A stretch of DNA of 28,853 bases from CAWUKT01 sp963923035 (GCA_963923035.1 CAWUKT010000090.1:1-28853), one strand, 5' to 3'; shown: positions 16,397-24,114, counted from the first letter of the stretch. Numbers and translations: made by a program. The notes: generated from the letters alone by a model not told the origin.

Positions 16397-19117
16397 TTGC
16401 CAACTCATAAGAATGAGCCTGTTGCTCAACGACGTCAACCCCTTGCCAACCCTCAAGCCCCTCAACAATCACGCCCCGCGCCAGCTTTTCAGCTCCAGGC
16501 CGGGCCGGGCAATCCCATCCAAATGCAGGACCCAGGTGACTGGGAAGCCGATATGGTGGATGGAAAACTCATGTACTACAAGACGAAAGCCGAAGCTGAG
16601 AAGCGGATGGGCGACCTGAAAGCCGAAGGGAAATTCGGTGGTTATCGGGTGGTGCCCCATACGACCTCAGGCGGTGGGAATTATTGGACGGTACAGGTCA
16701 AAAAGAAAAGTGCGGAGGAAGAAAGTGAATGGAAGCCCGATACGGAGGGCGACAAGGCCATGTACTACAAGACCAAAGCCGAAGCCGAAAAGCGGATGGG
16801 CGACCTCAAAGAGGCCGACGGAACGAAGCAGTACCGCGTGCGTCCGTATACCAACCGCCTCGGTAGCTGGTTCCGGGTCGAGATCAAATCGGGCGGCGGC
16901 ACCACGGTCGCGGCCGGTACCTGGGTCGAAGACTTTGACGGTGGAGCCCAGATGTACTACAAGACCAAGGGTGAAGCCGAGACCCGCCGCGACAAATTGA
17001 AGGCGATGGGCACCTACGACGAGTTCAAGATCGTCCGGGTGACCAAGTCCACCGGCAAGTTCTGGGGCGTCCAGATGCGGAAATCGGGCAGTACGGGAGC
17101 TTCGTCCACGACGACCACCACGACCAAGCCCGAAGTGACCACGCCGGAGAAGACGACCACCACGACGCCGGAAGTCACCAAGCCGGAAACGACGACCACG
17201 ACCAAACCCGAGTCCACCACGACGACCACCACCGACAAGCCGGAAGCGACGACGACCACGAATTCAGAGAACGCCGCGACGACCGGAACGACTACGGCTC
17301 CCGCCACCACGTCCACCGGCAAGGCTGCCTATAAACTCGGCCTCTCCGGCGCCGTCGGCATCGACCAGGCCAATGCCAAGGCCGATGTCGAATTGGTCCG
17401 CGCCAAGCTCGTCGCCTATGGCTTCCTCGCCTCCGACAAGAAAGACCAGGCCAGCATCAATGCGGCCATCAAGAAATTCCAGAAGGACGTCCTCGGCATG
17501 AAGAAGCCCGATGGCGTCATCAGTGCGGGCGGCGGCACCGAGCGCGCCCTCACCACCTACTATACCGCTGCCCCCAGCGATTATTCGACCATCAAGAAGG
17601 CCCAGGAAGACATCACCGTCAAGACCACCTCGGCCCCGTCCAGCTTTAGCACGGCCATGTCCGGCGCTACGATCAACTCGAGCAGCACCGCCGACAACGT
17701 GGACATCCCGGCCCTGATCGCGGTCGAAGACCGCATGAAGCAGCTGAGCAGCCGCTACCTCGGCAAGAGCTTCTCCAACACCAAGCTGAAGGCGCTGAAG
17801 GACAAGAAGAACGCCGATTTGAAGGAAGACGAAAAGAAGACGGTCAAGAGCCATATTTCAGCGGTCGTCAAAGGCCTGAAGAAGATGCAGGAGGGCAAAG
17901 GCAGCCTGCGCATCAACGATTGGGCGAACCGGAAGCAGAAGGGCAGCAAGACCATTTATATGCTGACCGGGACGACGACCAAGCCCGCCTACAAGAAGGG
18001 CCAGATCGCCGACGGAGACGCGACTTTCCTCTTGATGAAGAAGAAGAGCCAGTACGCGATCACCTTCGAAGAAGGTGGCAAAGACGTGACCCGCCGGACC
18101 AGCGACTACGTATCGTCCGGCTATACCGTCAACCCCGACGGCGTCGGCTATTCCGGGGTGCACAAGCCCACCGACATGTCCCTCGACACCTTCAAGGAGA
18201 CCGGATTGACCGAAACCCAGTCCAAGGCCCTGAAGCACGCCTCCAAGCACGAAGGAAAGTTTGATGCGATCAACGGTTACGACCGCGCCCTCATGTCCTT
18301 CGGCTTCATCCAGTTCGCGGGAGGCGGCCGAAGCCTGGAATACCTCTTCGCCCGGATCAAGTCCGAGCACCCCTCCGTCTGGCAGGACAACTTCGCCAAG
18401 TATGGGATCGATGTGGAGTACAAGACCAATGCCAAGGGGACCATTACCGAGAATTCCTGCCGCATTGTGGTCCACGACGTCGACAACAAGAAGACGGTCC
18501 GCGGCGACGATGCCACGGTCCTCCTGGCCAACGACAAGGAATTGACGGGCGTCCTGATGCGGGCCGGCGGCAATTCGACGGTGCAGAAGATGCAGGTGGC
18601 CGTGGCCAAGGAGAAATACGTCGACCCGGCCAATGCCAGCAAGCTCAACGAGTACAAGATGACCGTCCTCGTGGTGAAAAATGCCAAGGGCGAGCAGACC
18701 GATGTGAAGGTCGACCTGAAACGGAAGGGCCTGAAGAATAGAAAATGGGAAACGAAGAAGGCCGAGATTGCAGCGTACAAGAAAACCCAGGCCTATAAGA
18801 CGGCCAATACCGCCGGATTGGTGTCCGAGGTCAAGCTGGACGATGTCCTGGCCAAGCTGACCCTGGGCGCGATCATGAAGTCCGAGAAGGAGCAGGCCGC
18901 TTTGGTTGGCACCTACCTCAACAGTCCGAAATACGCCCGTTACGCGTTCGGAGATGCCATTGTGGAGATCATCGAGGAGAAGGGACTGACCACGGCTTCT
19001 CAGATCAAGGCGATTGGTGTCGATGAGTTGTTGAAGAAGGCCGAGAGCAAAAGCCAGCACAAGCTCCATCCCAAGCGGATCAAGGAAGCGCGCGAGGCCA
19101 AAGACCTGAAAGGATGA
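16397..19117 (+). CDS. Modular peptidoglycan-targeting protein, candidate lysozyme-like effector
   Basis: This 906-residue protein has no signal peptide. The only start after the in-frame stop at 16388 that keeps the N-terminus is TTG at 16397; the next ATG is at 16523. Residues 1-45 are Gln/Pro-rich (AFQLQAGPGNPIQMQ), like leaders of extracellular contractile injection system cargo. Three copies of a 45-residue SPOR-like unit starting MYYKTKAEAE begin at 59, 122 and 186. A Thr/Lys/Pro-rich linker spans 235-308. Residues 315-390 look like a peptidoglycan-binding domain (AAIKKFQKDV, PDGVI). Residues 605-680 look lysozyme-like (HASKHEGKFDAINGYD, MSFGFIQFAGG), with Glu619 the candidate catalytic acid. 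The C-terminus is Lys-rich. The next gene is 3 bp away. Effector function is inference. Confidence 0.7.
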   Translation: MPTHKNEPVAQRRQPLANPQAPQQSRPAPAFQLQAGPGNPIQMQDPGDWEADMVDGKLMYYKTKAEAEKRMGDLKAEGKFGGYRVVPHTTSGGGNYWTVQVKKKSAEEESEWKPDTEGDKAMYYKTKAEAEKRMGDLKEADGTKQYRVRPYTNRLGSWFRVEIKSGGGTTVAAGTWVEDFDGGAQMYYKTKGEAETRRDKLKAMGTYDEFKIVRVTKSTGKFWGVQMRKSGSTGASSTTTTTTKPEVTTPEKTTTTTPEVTKPETTTTTKPESTTTTTTDKPEATTTTNSENAATTGTTTAPATTSTGKAAYKLGLSGAVGIDQANAKADVELVRAKLVAYGFLASDKKDQASINAAIKKFQKDVLGMKKPDGVISAGGGTERALTTYYTAAPSDYSTIKKAQEDITVKTTSAPSSFSTAMSGATINSSSTADNVDIPALIAVEDRMKQLSSRYLGKSFSNTKLKALKDKKNADLKEDEKKTVKSHISAVVKGLKKMQEGKGSLRINDWANRKQKGSKTIYMLTGTTTKPAYKKGQIADGDATFLLMKKKSQYAITFEEGGKDVTRRTSDYVSSGYTVNPDGVGYSGVHKPTDMSLDTFKETGLTETQSKALKHASKHEGKFDAINGYDRALMSFGFIQFAGGGRSLEYLFARIKSEHPSVWQDNFAKYGIDVEYKTNAKGTITENSCRIVVHDVDNKKTVRGDDATVLLANDKELTGVLMRAGGNSTVQKMQVAVAKEKYVDPANASKLNEYKMTVLVVKNAKGEQTDVKVDLKRKGLKNRKWETKKAEIAAYKKTQAYKTANTAGLVSEVKLDDVLAKLTLGAIMKSEKEQAALVGTYLNSPKYARYAFGDAIVEIIEEKGLTTASQIKAIGVDELLKKAESKSQHKLHPKRIKEAREAKDLKG

Positions 19118-19120
19118 TGC

Positions 19121-19786
19121 ATGAAGGAACAACAATGGCTCGGAAGAATGGCCTTGCTGGTGATCGGGGTATGGCTCATGGGAGTTGAGGTGGTGGAAAA
19201 AACGCTTCAAATTCCCCGGGCTGAGCCCCGGGGAACCCAGGAATTGGCGGTGGACCTCACATTCCCTGAATTCCAGGGCGAGGCCCATCCCGAGACCCTC
19301 CAGGCCCTGAACCAGGCCATCGTCGAGGCCAACGATACCCAGTGCCAGGACTTCTACGGCCAGCAAAAACTCCACGGCCCCGGCCAGTTGACGAGTGAAT
19401 ACGAGGTCCGCTTCGTCTCCGAAGCCTTCATCTCCGTGGCTGTCACCTACCAATTCGATTTTTCCGACGCCAACCCCGACGCCGAAGACCCCACCGAGGT
19501 CTGGTTCGAGGTGGACCGCTATTGGAACCTCGACCTCAAGGAAGGCCGCTTCCTGAACGTCGAAGATTGCTTCGAATTTGTGGGGGATGAACAGGCGTGG
19601 ACGGAATTTGTGGTCAATGGGGACCAGGAAGCCGCCAACTACGCCCTGCCCGATGCGTTTCTGGCCGACGCCGACGGCGTCGTCTTCCAGTATGCCTCCA
19701 CCGAGCTGCCGGCCGTTTTCCTCTGGGAAGAATTGGACGGCTTTTTTACCGTACAATCTTTGGAGGAAGTACGAAAGGGAGAGTGA
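19121..19786 (+). CDS. Membrane-anchored DUF3298/RsiV-like protein, candidate immunity protein
   Basis: This is a 221-residue protein. An N-terminal hydrophobic segment (MALLVIGVWLMGVEV, 10-24) would anchor or export it, with the rest periplasmic. Residues about 42-110 follow the DUF4163 pattern (LAVDLTFPEF, LQALNQAIVEAN, SEYEVRFVSEAFISVAVTYQ). Residues about 125-210 follow DUF3298 (YWNLDLKEGRFLNVEDCFE, then DADGVVFQYASTELP). The same pair of domains occurs in RsiV, whose extracytoplasmic part binds lysozyme, and in PdaC. The gene begins 3 bp after the stop of the modular protein, with AAAGGA just upstream, so the two are co-translated. The pairing suggests protection from the upstream hydrolase, which is inferred. 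Confidence 0.75.
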   Translation: MKEQQWLGRMALLVIGVWLMGVEVVEKTLQIPRAEPRGTQELAVDLTFPEFQGEAHPETLQALNQAIVEANDTQCQDFYGQQKLHGPGQLTSEYEVRFVSEAFISVAVTYQFDFSDANPDAEDPTEVWFEVDRYWNLDLKEGRFLNVEDCFEFVGDEQAWTEFVVNGDQEAANYALPDAFLADADGVVFQYASTELPAVFLWEELDGFFTVQSLEEVRKGE

Positions 19787-19920
19787 GTCCGTTGAATAGG
19801 TGGGAGTAAGGCAAAACGTGGTAGGGACCAGGGTAAATTTTCGGCCCGATTCTTGCCCTTAATTTACATGGACGCCCCCGGAATGGGGACCCGACGGGAG
19901 CAGCGCTGCCGCTTTGGGTA

Positions 19921-19951
19921 TTGATTATGAATGGCGTTCATGGTATATTTA
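19921..19951 (+). promoter_or_regulatory. Candidate promoter of the acidic exported protein gene
   Basis: TTG (19921-19923) and TATATTTA (19944-19951) are 20 bp apart, close to the Bacteroidota TTTG / TAnnTTTG arrangement, and lie 27 bp before the ATG at 19979. The rest of the 192-bp gap back to 19787 shows no gene. Confidence 0.45.
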
Positions 19952-19978
19952 GAATTGAGATCAAACTCTGCGCTGGAC

Positions 19979-20656
19979 ATGAAGCGAACCTTATTAATTC
20001 CGCTGTGTGTACTGGTTGGAGTGCTGGCGGTTGCCTTCGCTCCCAATACGGTGTTGTCCGAGAAAAGGGACACTGAGAAGATCATATTGGTCGACCTCAA
20101 TGTCGAGTCTCCCAAGGATGCCGCCAAAGCCTTTTCTTCCCAGTTCGACCGGGAACGGGTCGTGGTGGATTTGCCGTATGACGATCCCCTCTTCACCTTA
20201 GAAGACTACGCCCTGGCCGAAGACGCCCTCGACGGCCCCGATTGTTTCCTTCCCCAGCTCAAAATGATCTTCCGCGAAGACACCTATATCTTCTCGATGT
20301 ACTGCACTTCGGTTGTTCGTTACCGGAATACAGCCCCCTACAAGACCTCTTCCAAATTGGCCCGCAGCGACATCAAGGTCACCGAATCGGTGCTCGATTT
20401 CCTGCAGGACACCCACAAGAAATATTTCGACAGTTCCGTCGACCCCAATATTGCCAAGCGCTTTCACAAGACCGAAGACCTCAAGGACGTGAACATCAAG
20501 GTCGATGACTCCGCCCTGTACGAGGACGACGACGCCAAAGAAGACAAGGAGTTGGAGAAAGACGCCATTGACAAAGAAGGCTGGTTCGATGAGACGGTGG
20601 ATCCGGGCCTGGAACCGGACGACAAGCCCATCGACGAGGAGGGCGGATCGAAATAG
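19979..20656 (+). CDS. Acidic exported hypothetical protein
   Basis: This 225-residue protein is of unknown function. The start at 19979 gives a signal peptide or anchor (MKRTLLIPLCVLVGVLAVAF); an in-frame ATG 16 codons earlier lies within the likely promoter. The mature protein has two cysteines (89 and 109) that could form a disulfide, around a predicted beta segment (LKMIFREDTYIFSMYCTSVV). From about residue 165 on, the tail is strongly acidic (YEDDDAKEDKELEKD, then LEPDDKPIDEEGG) and probably disordered. No family is recognised. It follows the effector/immunity candidates on the same strand but has its own promoter-like element and is followed by a strong hairpin. Confidence 0.7.
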   Translation: MKRTLLIPLCVLVGVLAVAFAPNTVLSEKRDTEKIILVDLNVESPKDAAKAFSSQFDRERVVVDLPYDDPLFTLEDYALAEDALDGPDCFLPQLKMIFREDTYIFSMYCTSVVRYRNTAPYKTSSKLARSDIKVTESVLDFLQDTHKKYFDSSVDPNIAKRFHKTEDLKDVNIKVDDSALYEDDDAKEDKELEKDAIDKEGWFDETVDPGLEPDDKPIDEEGGSK

Positions 20657-20696
20657 CCACAAGATAAAGACTTACAGTGAATCGTTAAAACTATGG

Positions 20697-20735
20697 AAGC
20701 GATCCGGGAATTAGCTAACGGATCGCTTTCTCATT
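20697..20735. terminator. Bidirectional terminator between convergent genes
   Basis: AAGCGATCCG (20697-20706) and CGGATCGCTT (20719-20728) form a perfect 10-bp stem with a 12-nt loop. It is followed by TCTCATTGTT on the plus strand and, on the minus strand, by CCATAGTTTT. It separates the genes ending at 20656 (plus) and 20731 (minus). Confidence 0.75.
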
Positions 20736-21261
20736 GTTGCCCCTCTACCCACTTCCCAAACGCTTCCAATTTCACCTGGTGCTCCTCCGTGAGCGTCAGC
20801 TCCCGGATCTGCGAATGGTGGTGGCGCCCTACCTCCATGTCCAGGTATTTTGCCGTCTCAAAGAACGGCACCAGGAACCCCTCCGGGAGGGCCGGTGTGC
20901 TGCAATTGATCAGCACCGAGAGCCGCTTGCCCTTCAGAGCGGCCAGGTCCTCCGGATACAGGTCCATGAGGTCCGTCAGCCGGTCCACAAAGACCTTGAG
21001 TTGGGCGCTCATGGAATACCAGTAGATGGGCGTGGCCAGGATCCAATGGTCGGATTGGGCAATCATCTGCCGCACCAGCGGCAGAAAATCATCGGCTTGG
21101 TTCCGGTGCTCGTAATCGTAAGGCGCAATCTGGTAGTCCAACAGATCGTGGAAGTGCCACCCAAATTGTTGGGTGAGGACATCGCAGGCAATCCGCGTAT
21201 TGCCGTGGCTGCGGCCACTGCCCATGAGGAGCAGCGGTGGGGAAGAAGATTTTTTTATCAT
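20731..21261 (-). CDS. NAD(P)H-dependent FMN reductase / flavodoxin-fold oxidoreductase
   Basis: This 176-residue cytoplasmic flavoprotein begins with the FMN phosphate-binding loop GSGRSHGNTR (15-24). It then has TPIYWYSMSAQLKVFVDR (about 77-94), the flavin-contacting segment of the NADPH-dependent FMN reductase family. It should reduce FMN, quinones or small electrophiles with NAD(P)H; the substrate is unknown. The length is normal. It is transcribed alone, convergent with the acidic exported protein. A TAACTTTG element lies about 145 bp upstream of the start. Confidence 0.88.
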   Translation of the reverse strand: MIKKSSSPPLLLMGSGRSHGNTRIACDVLTQQFGWHFHDLLDYQIAPYDYEHRNQADDFLPLVRQMIAQSDHWILATPIYWYSMSAQLKVFVDRLTDLMDLYPEDLAALKGKRLSVLINCSTPALPEGFLVPFFETAKYLDMEVGRHHHSQIRELTLTEEHQVKLEAFGKWVEGQQ

Positions 21262-21404
21262 CGATTTATGGAATCATCCCGGTCCGGGCATCTAATCTAC
21301 AAAGCAATCAAAAATCACTGTATGATGTTTGGCTGTGGCCACTTTTTCAATCACCCCGCCCAGCCGAACCTCCTGTCTAGTCTTAAATGAACGCTCTATA
21401 CCGA

Positions 21405-21412
21405 CAAAGTTA
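21405..21412 (-). promoter_or_regulatory. Candidate -7 box (TAACTTTG) for the FMN reductase gene
   Basis: The minus-strand TAACTTTG is a full match to the Bacteroidota -7 consensus TAnnTTTG. It lies upstream of the start at 21261. The nearest TTTG upstream is 27 bp away, longer than the usual spacing, so support is partial. Confidence 0.35.
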
Positions 21413-21463
21413 CTTCTCAAACTAACTCCTTGAACTGACCAAAATTACTTAACGATTTTCAAG

Positions 21464-21490
21464 CAGGAACCACAGCGGTTCCTGTTTTTT
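21464..21490 (+). terminator. Rho-independent terminator, plus strand
   Basis: CAGGAACC (21464-21471) and GGTTCCTG (21477-21484) form an 8-bp stem with a 5-nt loop, extendable with a wobble pair, followed by six Ts. No plus-strand gene precedes it after 20656, so it may end a small RNA, or serve the minus-strand DinB gene as a bidirectional hairpin. The 227-bp gap from 21262 to 21488 holds no protein gene that I can support. Confidence 0.7.
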
Positions 21491-21962
21491 ATTTGGTGGG
21501 AGTGGGTTGCCAGTTCCAGAGGGCGTGGATGGCATCGGAGGTCAACGGATGCTTGTTGATGCGGAGGGCCGCAATGATCTGGCCGCGGTGGTGGGATTCG
21601 TGGGCAATGAGGTAACCCACAAAGTCCAGCAATCCCGAGGGAAAGCCCGGAATCTTGCCTTGACGTTGCTCCACTTCGCGGAACATGCCCTCGAAGGCAT
21701 TGGCGCTGTGGTCGAGGTGTTCGGCGATCTTTACGGGGCCGAGCTGGGCGCTGGATCGGATGCGTTCCAGCTCCGGTGACTGGTCCAGGCCGACGGCTCC
21801 CAGCCACATGAGGCGCACCTGGTGGATATGGCCCCATACCTGCCCGATGGTGCGGACCCGCGGGGCGTAGCGGTAGCCGAGCCACTCCGGTTCCAGGACC
21901 GACAATAATTGGCGGTTGAGCTGTTGGTTGTGGTGCCAGAGGTGGAGCAATGGATCGAGCAT
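21489..21962 (-). CDS. DinB-family metal-dependent protein
   Basis: This 157-residue four-helix-bundle protein has the DinB-like metal site: His47 in GHIHQVR, then His121 and His125 in AHESHHRGQI. This His triad binds a divalent metal in DinB/YfiT relatives, several of which act as thiol-dependent transferases (bacillithiol or mycothiol S-transferases). The exact reaction cannot be told here. The length is typical. It starts 4 bp after the NUDIX stop, so the two form an operon. A hairpin with an A/T tract overlaps its 3' end. Confidence 0.88.
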   Translation of the reverse strand: MLDPLLHLWHHNQQLNRQLLSVLEPEWLGYRYAPRVRTIGQVWGHIHQVRLMWLGAVGLDQSPELERIRSSAQLGPVKIAEHLDHSANAFEGMFREVEQRQGKIPGFPSGLLDFVGYLIAHESHHRGQIIAALRINKHPLTSDAIHALWNWQPTPTK

Positions 21963-21966
21963 GGAC

Positions 21967-22659
21967 TTAAGATACGGAAAGTGCCTGATGAATCAATTGC
22001 TCGATGAGGGGAAATGTAGGCGGCAAATCATTTTCGAGGGCGAAAGGGGACCACCACTGGACCGCTTCGATCCCTTCTTCCGTCTGAGGACGGAAGTCTT
22101 GGTCGGATGCCAATTGCATGTGCCACCAATGCGTATCCTTCCACCGCCAGCCCTTTTTGCTCCGAAACACATGGTGCGTCACTCCGATTTTCGCCCCGAG
22201 CACCAAACCTTCGGCCCCCGTTTCCTCTTCCACTTCCCGCACCGCTCCCTCCGCATTCGTCTCGCCCTTCTCCACATGGCCCTTCGGCAGGTCCCAAAGC
22301 CCGTGCCGCTTGATCAGGAGCTTTTCCCCCTGTCCATTTTCCACCATTCCCCCCGCCGCCACTTTCAGCTTAAAGGCTTTTCGCAACTCCTCCGCAAACT
22401 CCTCCCGCTCTTTTTCCCCCTCAAACACCAATGCCACTACCGCCCGCAACTCCGCCAGGTCCGGGTCCTGCAACAAATTCACGACCTCCGCGACCGAAGT
22501 CCCATTGGCCCGGGCGTAGAATATTTGGTAGGGAAACAAAACCCCTTCCGCCTGTAATTGTTGATGGATATGGGACAGGGGCCGCGTCTCCATCTCGAAA
22601 TGGGAATGGGCCGGCCGAAGCTGGAGGTGAAGGGCGAAGTTGAAAGCGAAAATTTTCAT
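21967..22659 (-). CDS. NUDIX hydrolase
   Basis: This 230-residue protein carries a complete Nudix box at 127-149 (GHVEKGETNAEGAVREVEEE then TGA), matching GX5EX7REUXEEXGU with all the metal-binding glutamates. The family cleaves nucleoside diphosphates linked to another moiety; the substrate is unknown. An N-terminal part of about 100 residues precedes the core strand (EKLLIKRHGLWDLPKG) and is extra compared with minimal Nudix proteins. It is co-transcribed with the DinB gene. Its start is only 14 bp from that of the divergent pyrE, a tight arrangement that forces overlapping promoters. Confidence 0.92.
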   Translation of the reverse strand: MKIFAFNFALHLQLRPAHSHFEMETRPLSHIHQQLQAEGVLFPYQIFYARANGTSVAEVVNLLQDPDLAELRAVVALVFEGEKEREEFAEELRKAFKLKVAAGGMVENGQGEKLLIKRHGLWDLPKGHVEKGETNAEGAVREVEEETGAEGLVLGAKIGVTHHVFRSKKGWRWKDTHWWHMQLASDQDFRPQTEEGIEAVQWWSPFALENDLPPTFPLIEQLIHQALSVS

Positions 22660-22673
22660 AAATTCGGGCGCAA

Positions 22674-23321
22674 ATGGACAATACCGCTACAAACATCGCA
22701 GAGTCTCTGCTGGAAATCAAGGCGGTTCGGCTTCAACCGGACCAACCTTTTACCTGGGCGTCGGGATGGCAGTCTCCGGTTTACTGTGACAACCGCGTCA
22801 CGTTGTCCTATCCGGCCATTCGGAGCCTCATTCGGGACGCATTGGCCGAGGCCGTGCGCACCCATTTTCCGCAGGCAAATGGCGTCGCCGGGGTCGCGAC
22901 CGCCGGCATCCCCCAGGGAGCCTTGGTGGCCGATGCCCTGGACCTGCCCTTCATCTATATCCGCTCCAAGGCCAAGGGCCACGGCCTCACCAACCAGATT
23001 GAAGGCCACCTGGACCCGCTCCGGTCCTACGTCGTTCTGGAAGACCTCGTATCGACCGGCGGCAGCAGCATCAAGGCGGTGGATGCACTGCGGGCGGCCG
23101 GGGGCAAAGTCGCCGGCGTACTGTCCGTATTCACCTACGGCTTCCCCCACGCGACCCAGGCATTTGACGATTCCGGCACGGCCCACCGCGCACTGCTGGA
23201 TCTCGAAACCTTGTTGGGCAAAGCAGTCGAAAATAGTTATATTTCGCCCCAGGAAATGGAAATCATTGGCCGCTGGCGTCGGGACCCGGCGAACTGGTCG
23301 GCCGAGATCAAAGAAGGATAA
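22674..23321 (+). CDS. pyrE: Orotate phosphoribosyltransferase
   Basis: This 215-residue enzyme converts orotate and PRPP to orotidine monophosphate in pyrimidine synthesis. It shows the family features in order: FTWASGWQSPVYCDNR (26-41), which binds orotate and phosphate; GVATAGIPQGALVA; YIRSKAKGHG (flexible catalytic loop, with the catalytic lysine); and the PRPP motif VVLEDLVSTGGSS (118-130). The length is normal. The start at 22674 precedes a helix typical of the family. It is followed 9 bp later by nuoC and is divergent from the NUDIX gene. Confidence 0.95.
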   Translation: MDNTATNIAESLLEIKAVRLQPDQPFTWASGWQSPVYCDNRVTLSYPAIRSLIRDALAEAVRTHFPQANGVAGVATAGIPQGALVADALDLPFIYIRSKAKGHGLTNQIEGHLDPLRSYVVLEDLVSTGGSSIKAVDALRAAGGKVAGVLSVFTYGFPHATQAFDDSGTAHRALLDLETLLGKAVENSYISPQEMEIIGRWRRDPANWSAEIKEG

Positions 23322-23330
23322 ACACATCGT

Positions 23331-23828
23331 ATGAGCGAACATAGCATAACCCTGTACCAGGAATCCCTCAAGGACTTCATCGTTGAGGTCCGTGAATATG
23401 CCGGGGAGGTGACCATCGAAGTAAAACCCGAGTCCATCCACGCAGTTTGCCAGGTGCTCCGGGACCAGTTCAACTTCGAGAAATTGGTGGACCTGACGGC
23501 CGTCGACAACTATACCGAGGAGAACCGCTTCGGGCTGTCCTATAACCTCGTGAGTTTCCAGGACCGCGCCCGTCTCCGCATTTCCCTGAACATTGCCGAT
23601 GAAGACAAACCAGAAGTCGACACGGTGACCGACATTTGGGAAGGTGCCATGTGGTTGGAGCGCGAAGCCTTCGACATGATGGGCATCACCTTCAACGGTC
23701 ACCGCGACCTGCGTCGGGTCTTCATGCCGGAAGATTTCGAGTACTATCCCCTGCGGAAAGAATTCCCGCTGATCGGAATTCCCGGCAGTATCGAAGTGCC
23801 GGATCCCGCCCCACCCAAAGAATACTAA
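23331..23828 (+). CDS. nuoC: NADH-quinone oxidoreductase subunit C
   Basis: This 165-residue subunit of the peripheral arm of respiratory complex I has the diagnostic C-terminal segment: WLEREAFDMMGITFNGHRDL, then RRVFMPEDFEYYPLRKEFPL. Its N-terminal half has LVDLTAVDNY, also characteristic. The length is right for the stand-alone C subunit rather than a CD fusion. No other nuo gene is in the window: pyrE is 9 bp upstream and a terminator follows, so nuoC is separated from nuoB and nuoD, with which it is normally clustered. Other copies elsewhere cannot be excluded. Confidence 0.93.
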   Translation: MSEHSITLYQESLKDFIVEVREYAGEVTIEVKPESIHAVCQVLRDQFNFEKLVDLTAVDNYTEENRFGLSYNLVSFQDRARLRISLNIADEDKPEVDTVTDIWEGAMWLEREAFDMMGITFNGHRDLRRVFMPEDFEYYPLRKEFPLIGIPGSIEVPDPAPPKEY

Positions 23829-23855
23829 GCCTTTTGGCGGATGTCACAATATACG

Positions 23856-23887
23856 CGCCAGCCCTCTTCGGGGGCTGGCGTTTTTAA
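23856..23887 (+). terminator. Rho-independent terminator of pyrE-nuoC
   Basis: CGCCAGCCC (23856-23864) and GGGCTGGCG (23872-23880) form a perfect 9-bp stem with a 7-nt loop, followed by TTTTTAATT. It lies 28 bp after the nuoC stop. Confidence 0.88.
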
Positions 23888-24114
23888 TTCGGGGAGGAGG
23901 GGAAACAAAGGCGGTAACGGAGGGAAAATAAGCGTGCACGTTGGGAAAATCGGCCCTTGGAGCTCAATAGAGACATTATATCTTCAGCCTGTTCTTCATC
24001 TGAAATCAATCAACGGTTATCCTCAACCCAATTATTTCGAGTCGCCACCGGCGGTGGCAATGTATCAGCACGGCAAAGTTATCCCGACTACCCATTTACC
24101 TACATACAGCACGC
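23888..24114 (+). other. Intergenic stretch ending in its own terminator; small-RNA candidate
   Basis: The 449-bp gap from 23829 to 24277 contains two separate terminators with no protein gene between them. The stretch between them has an AG-rich start and a perfect 15-bp palindrome at 24044-24058 (GCCACCG/CGGTGGC). CAAAGTTA at 24074-24081 reads as TAACTTTG on the minus strand. A tRNA was sought and not found. A second terminator without a gene in front of it suggests a short untranslated transcript. Beyond it, 24148-24277 shows nothing distinctive. Confidence 0.3.

Noticed and set aside
16397..19786. A complete contractile injection system or toxin island
   Set aside because: No sheath, tube, baseplate or ATPase gene and no DUF4157 HExxH motif is present; only a possible cargo-like leader is visible.
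24010..24090. tRNA suggested by a TTTCGAGTC string near 24036
   Set aside because: The arms around the T-loop-like string do not pair and no acceptor stem or anticodon arm can be drawn.
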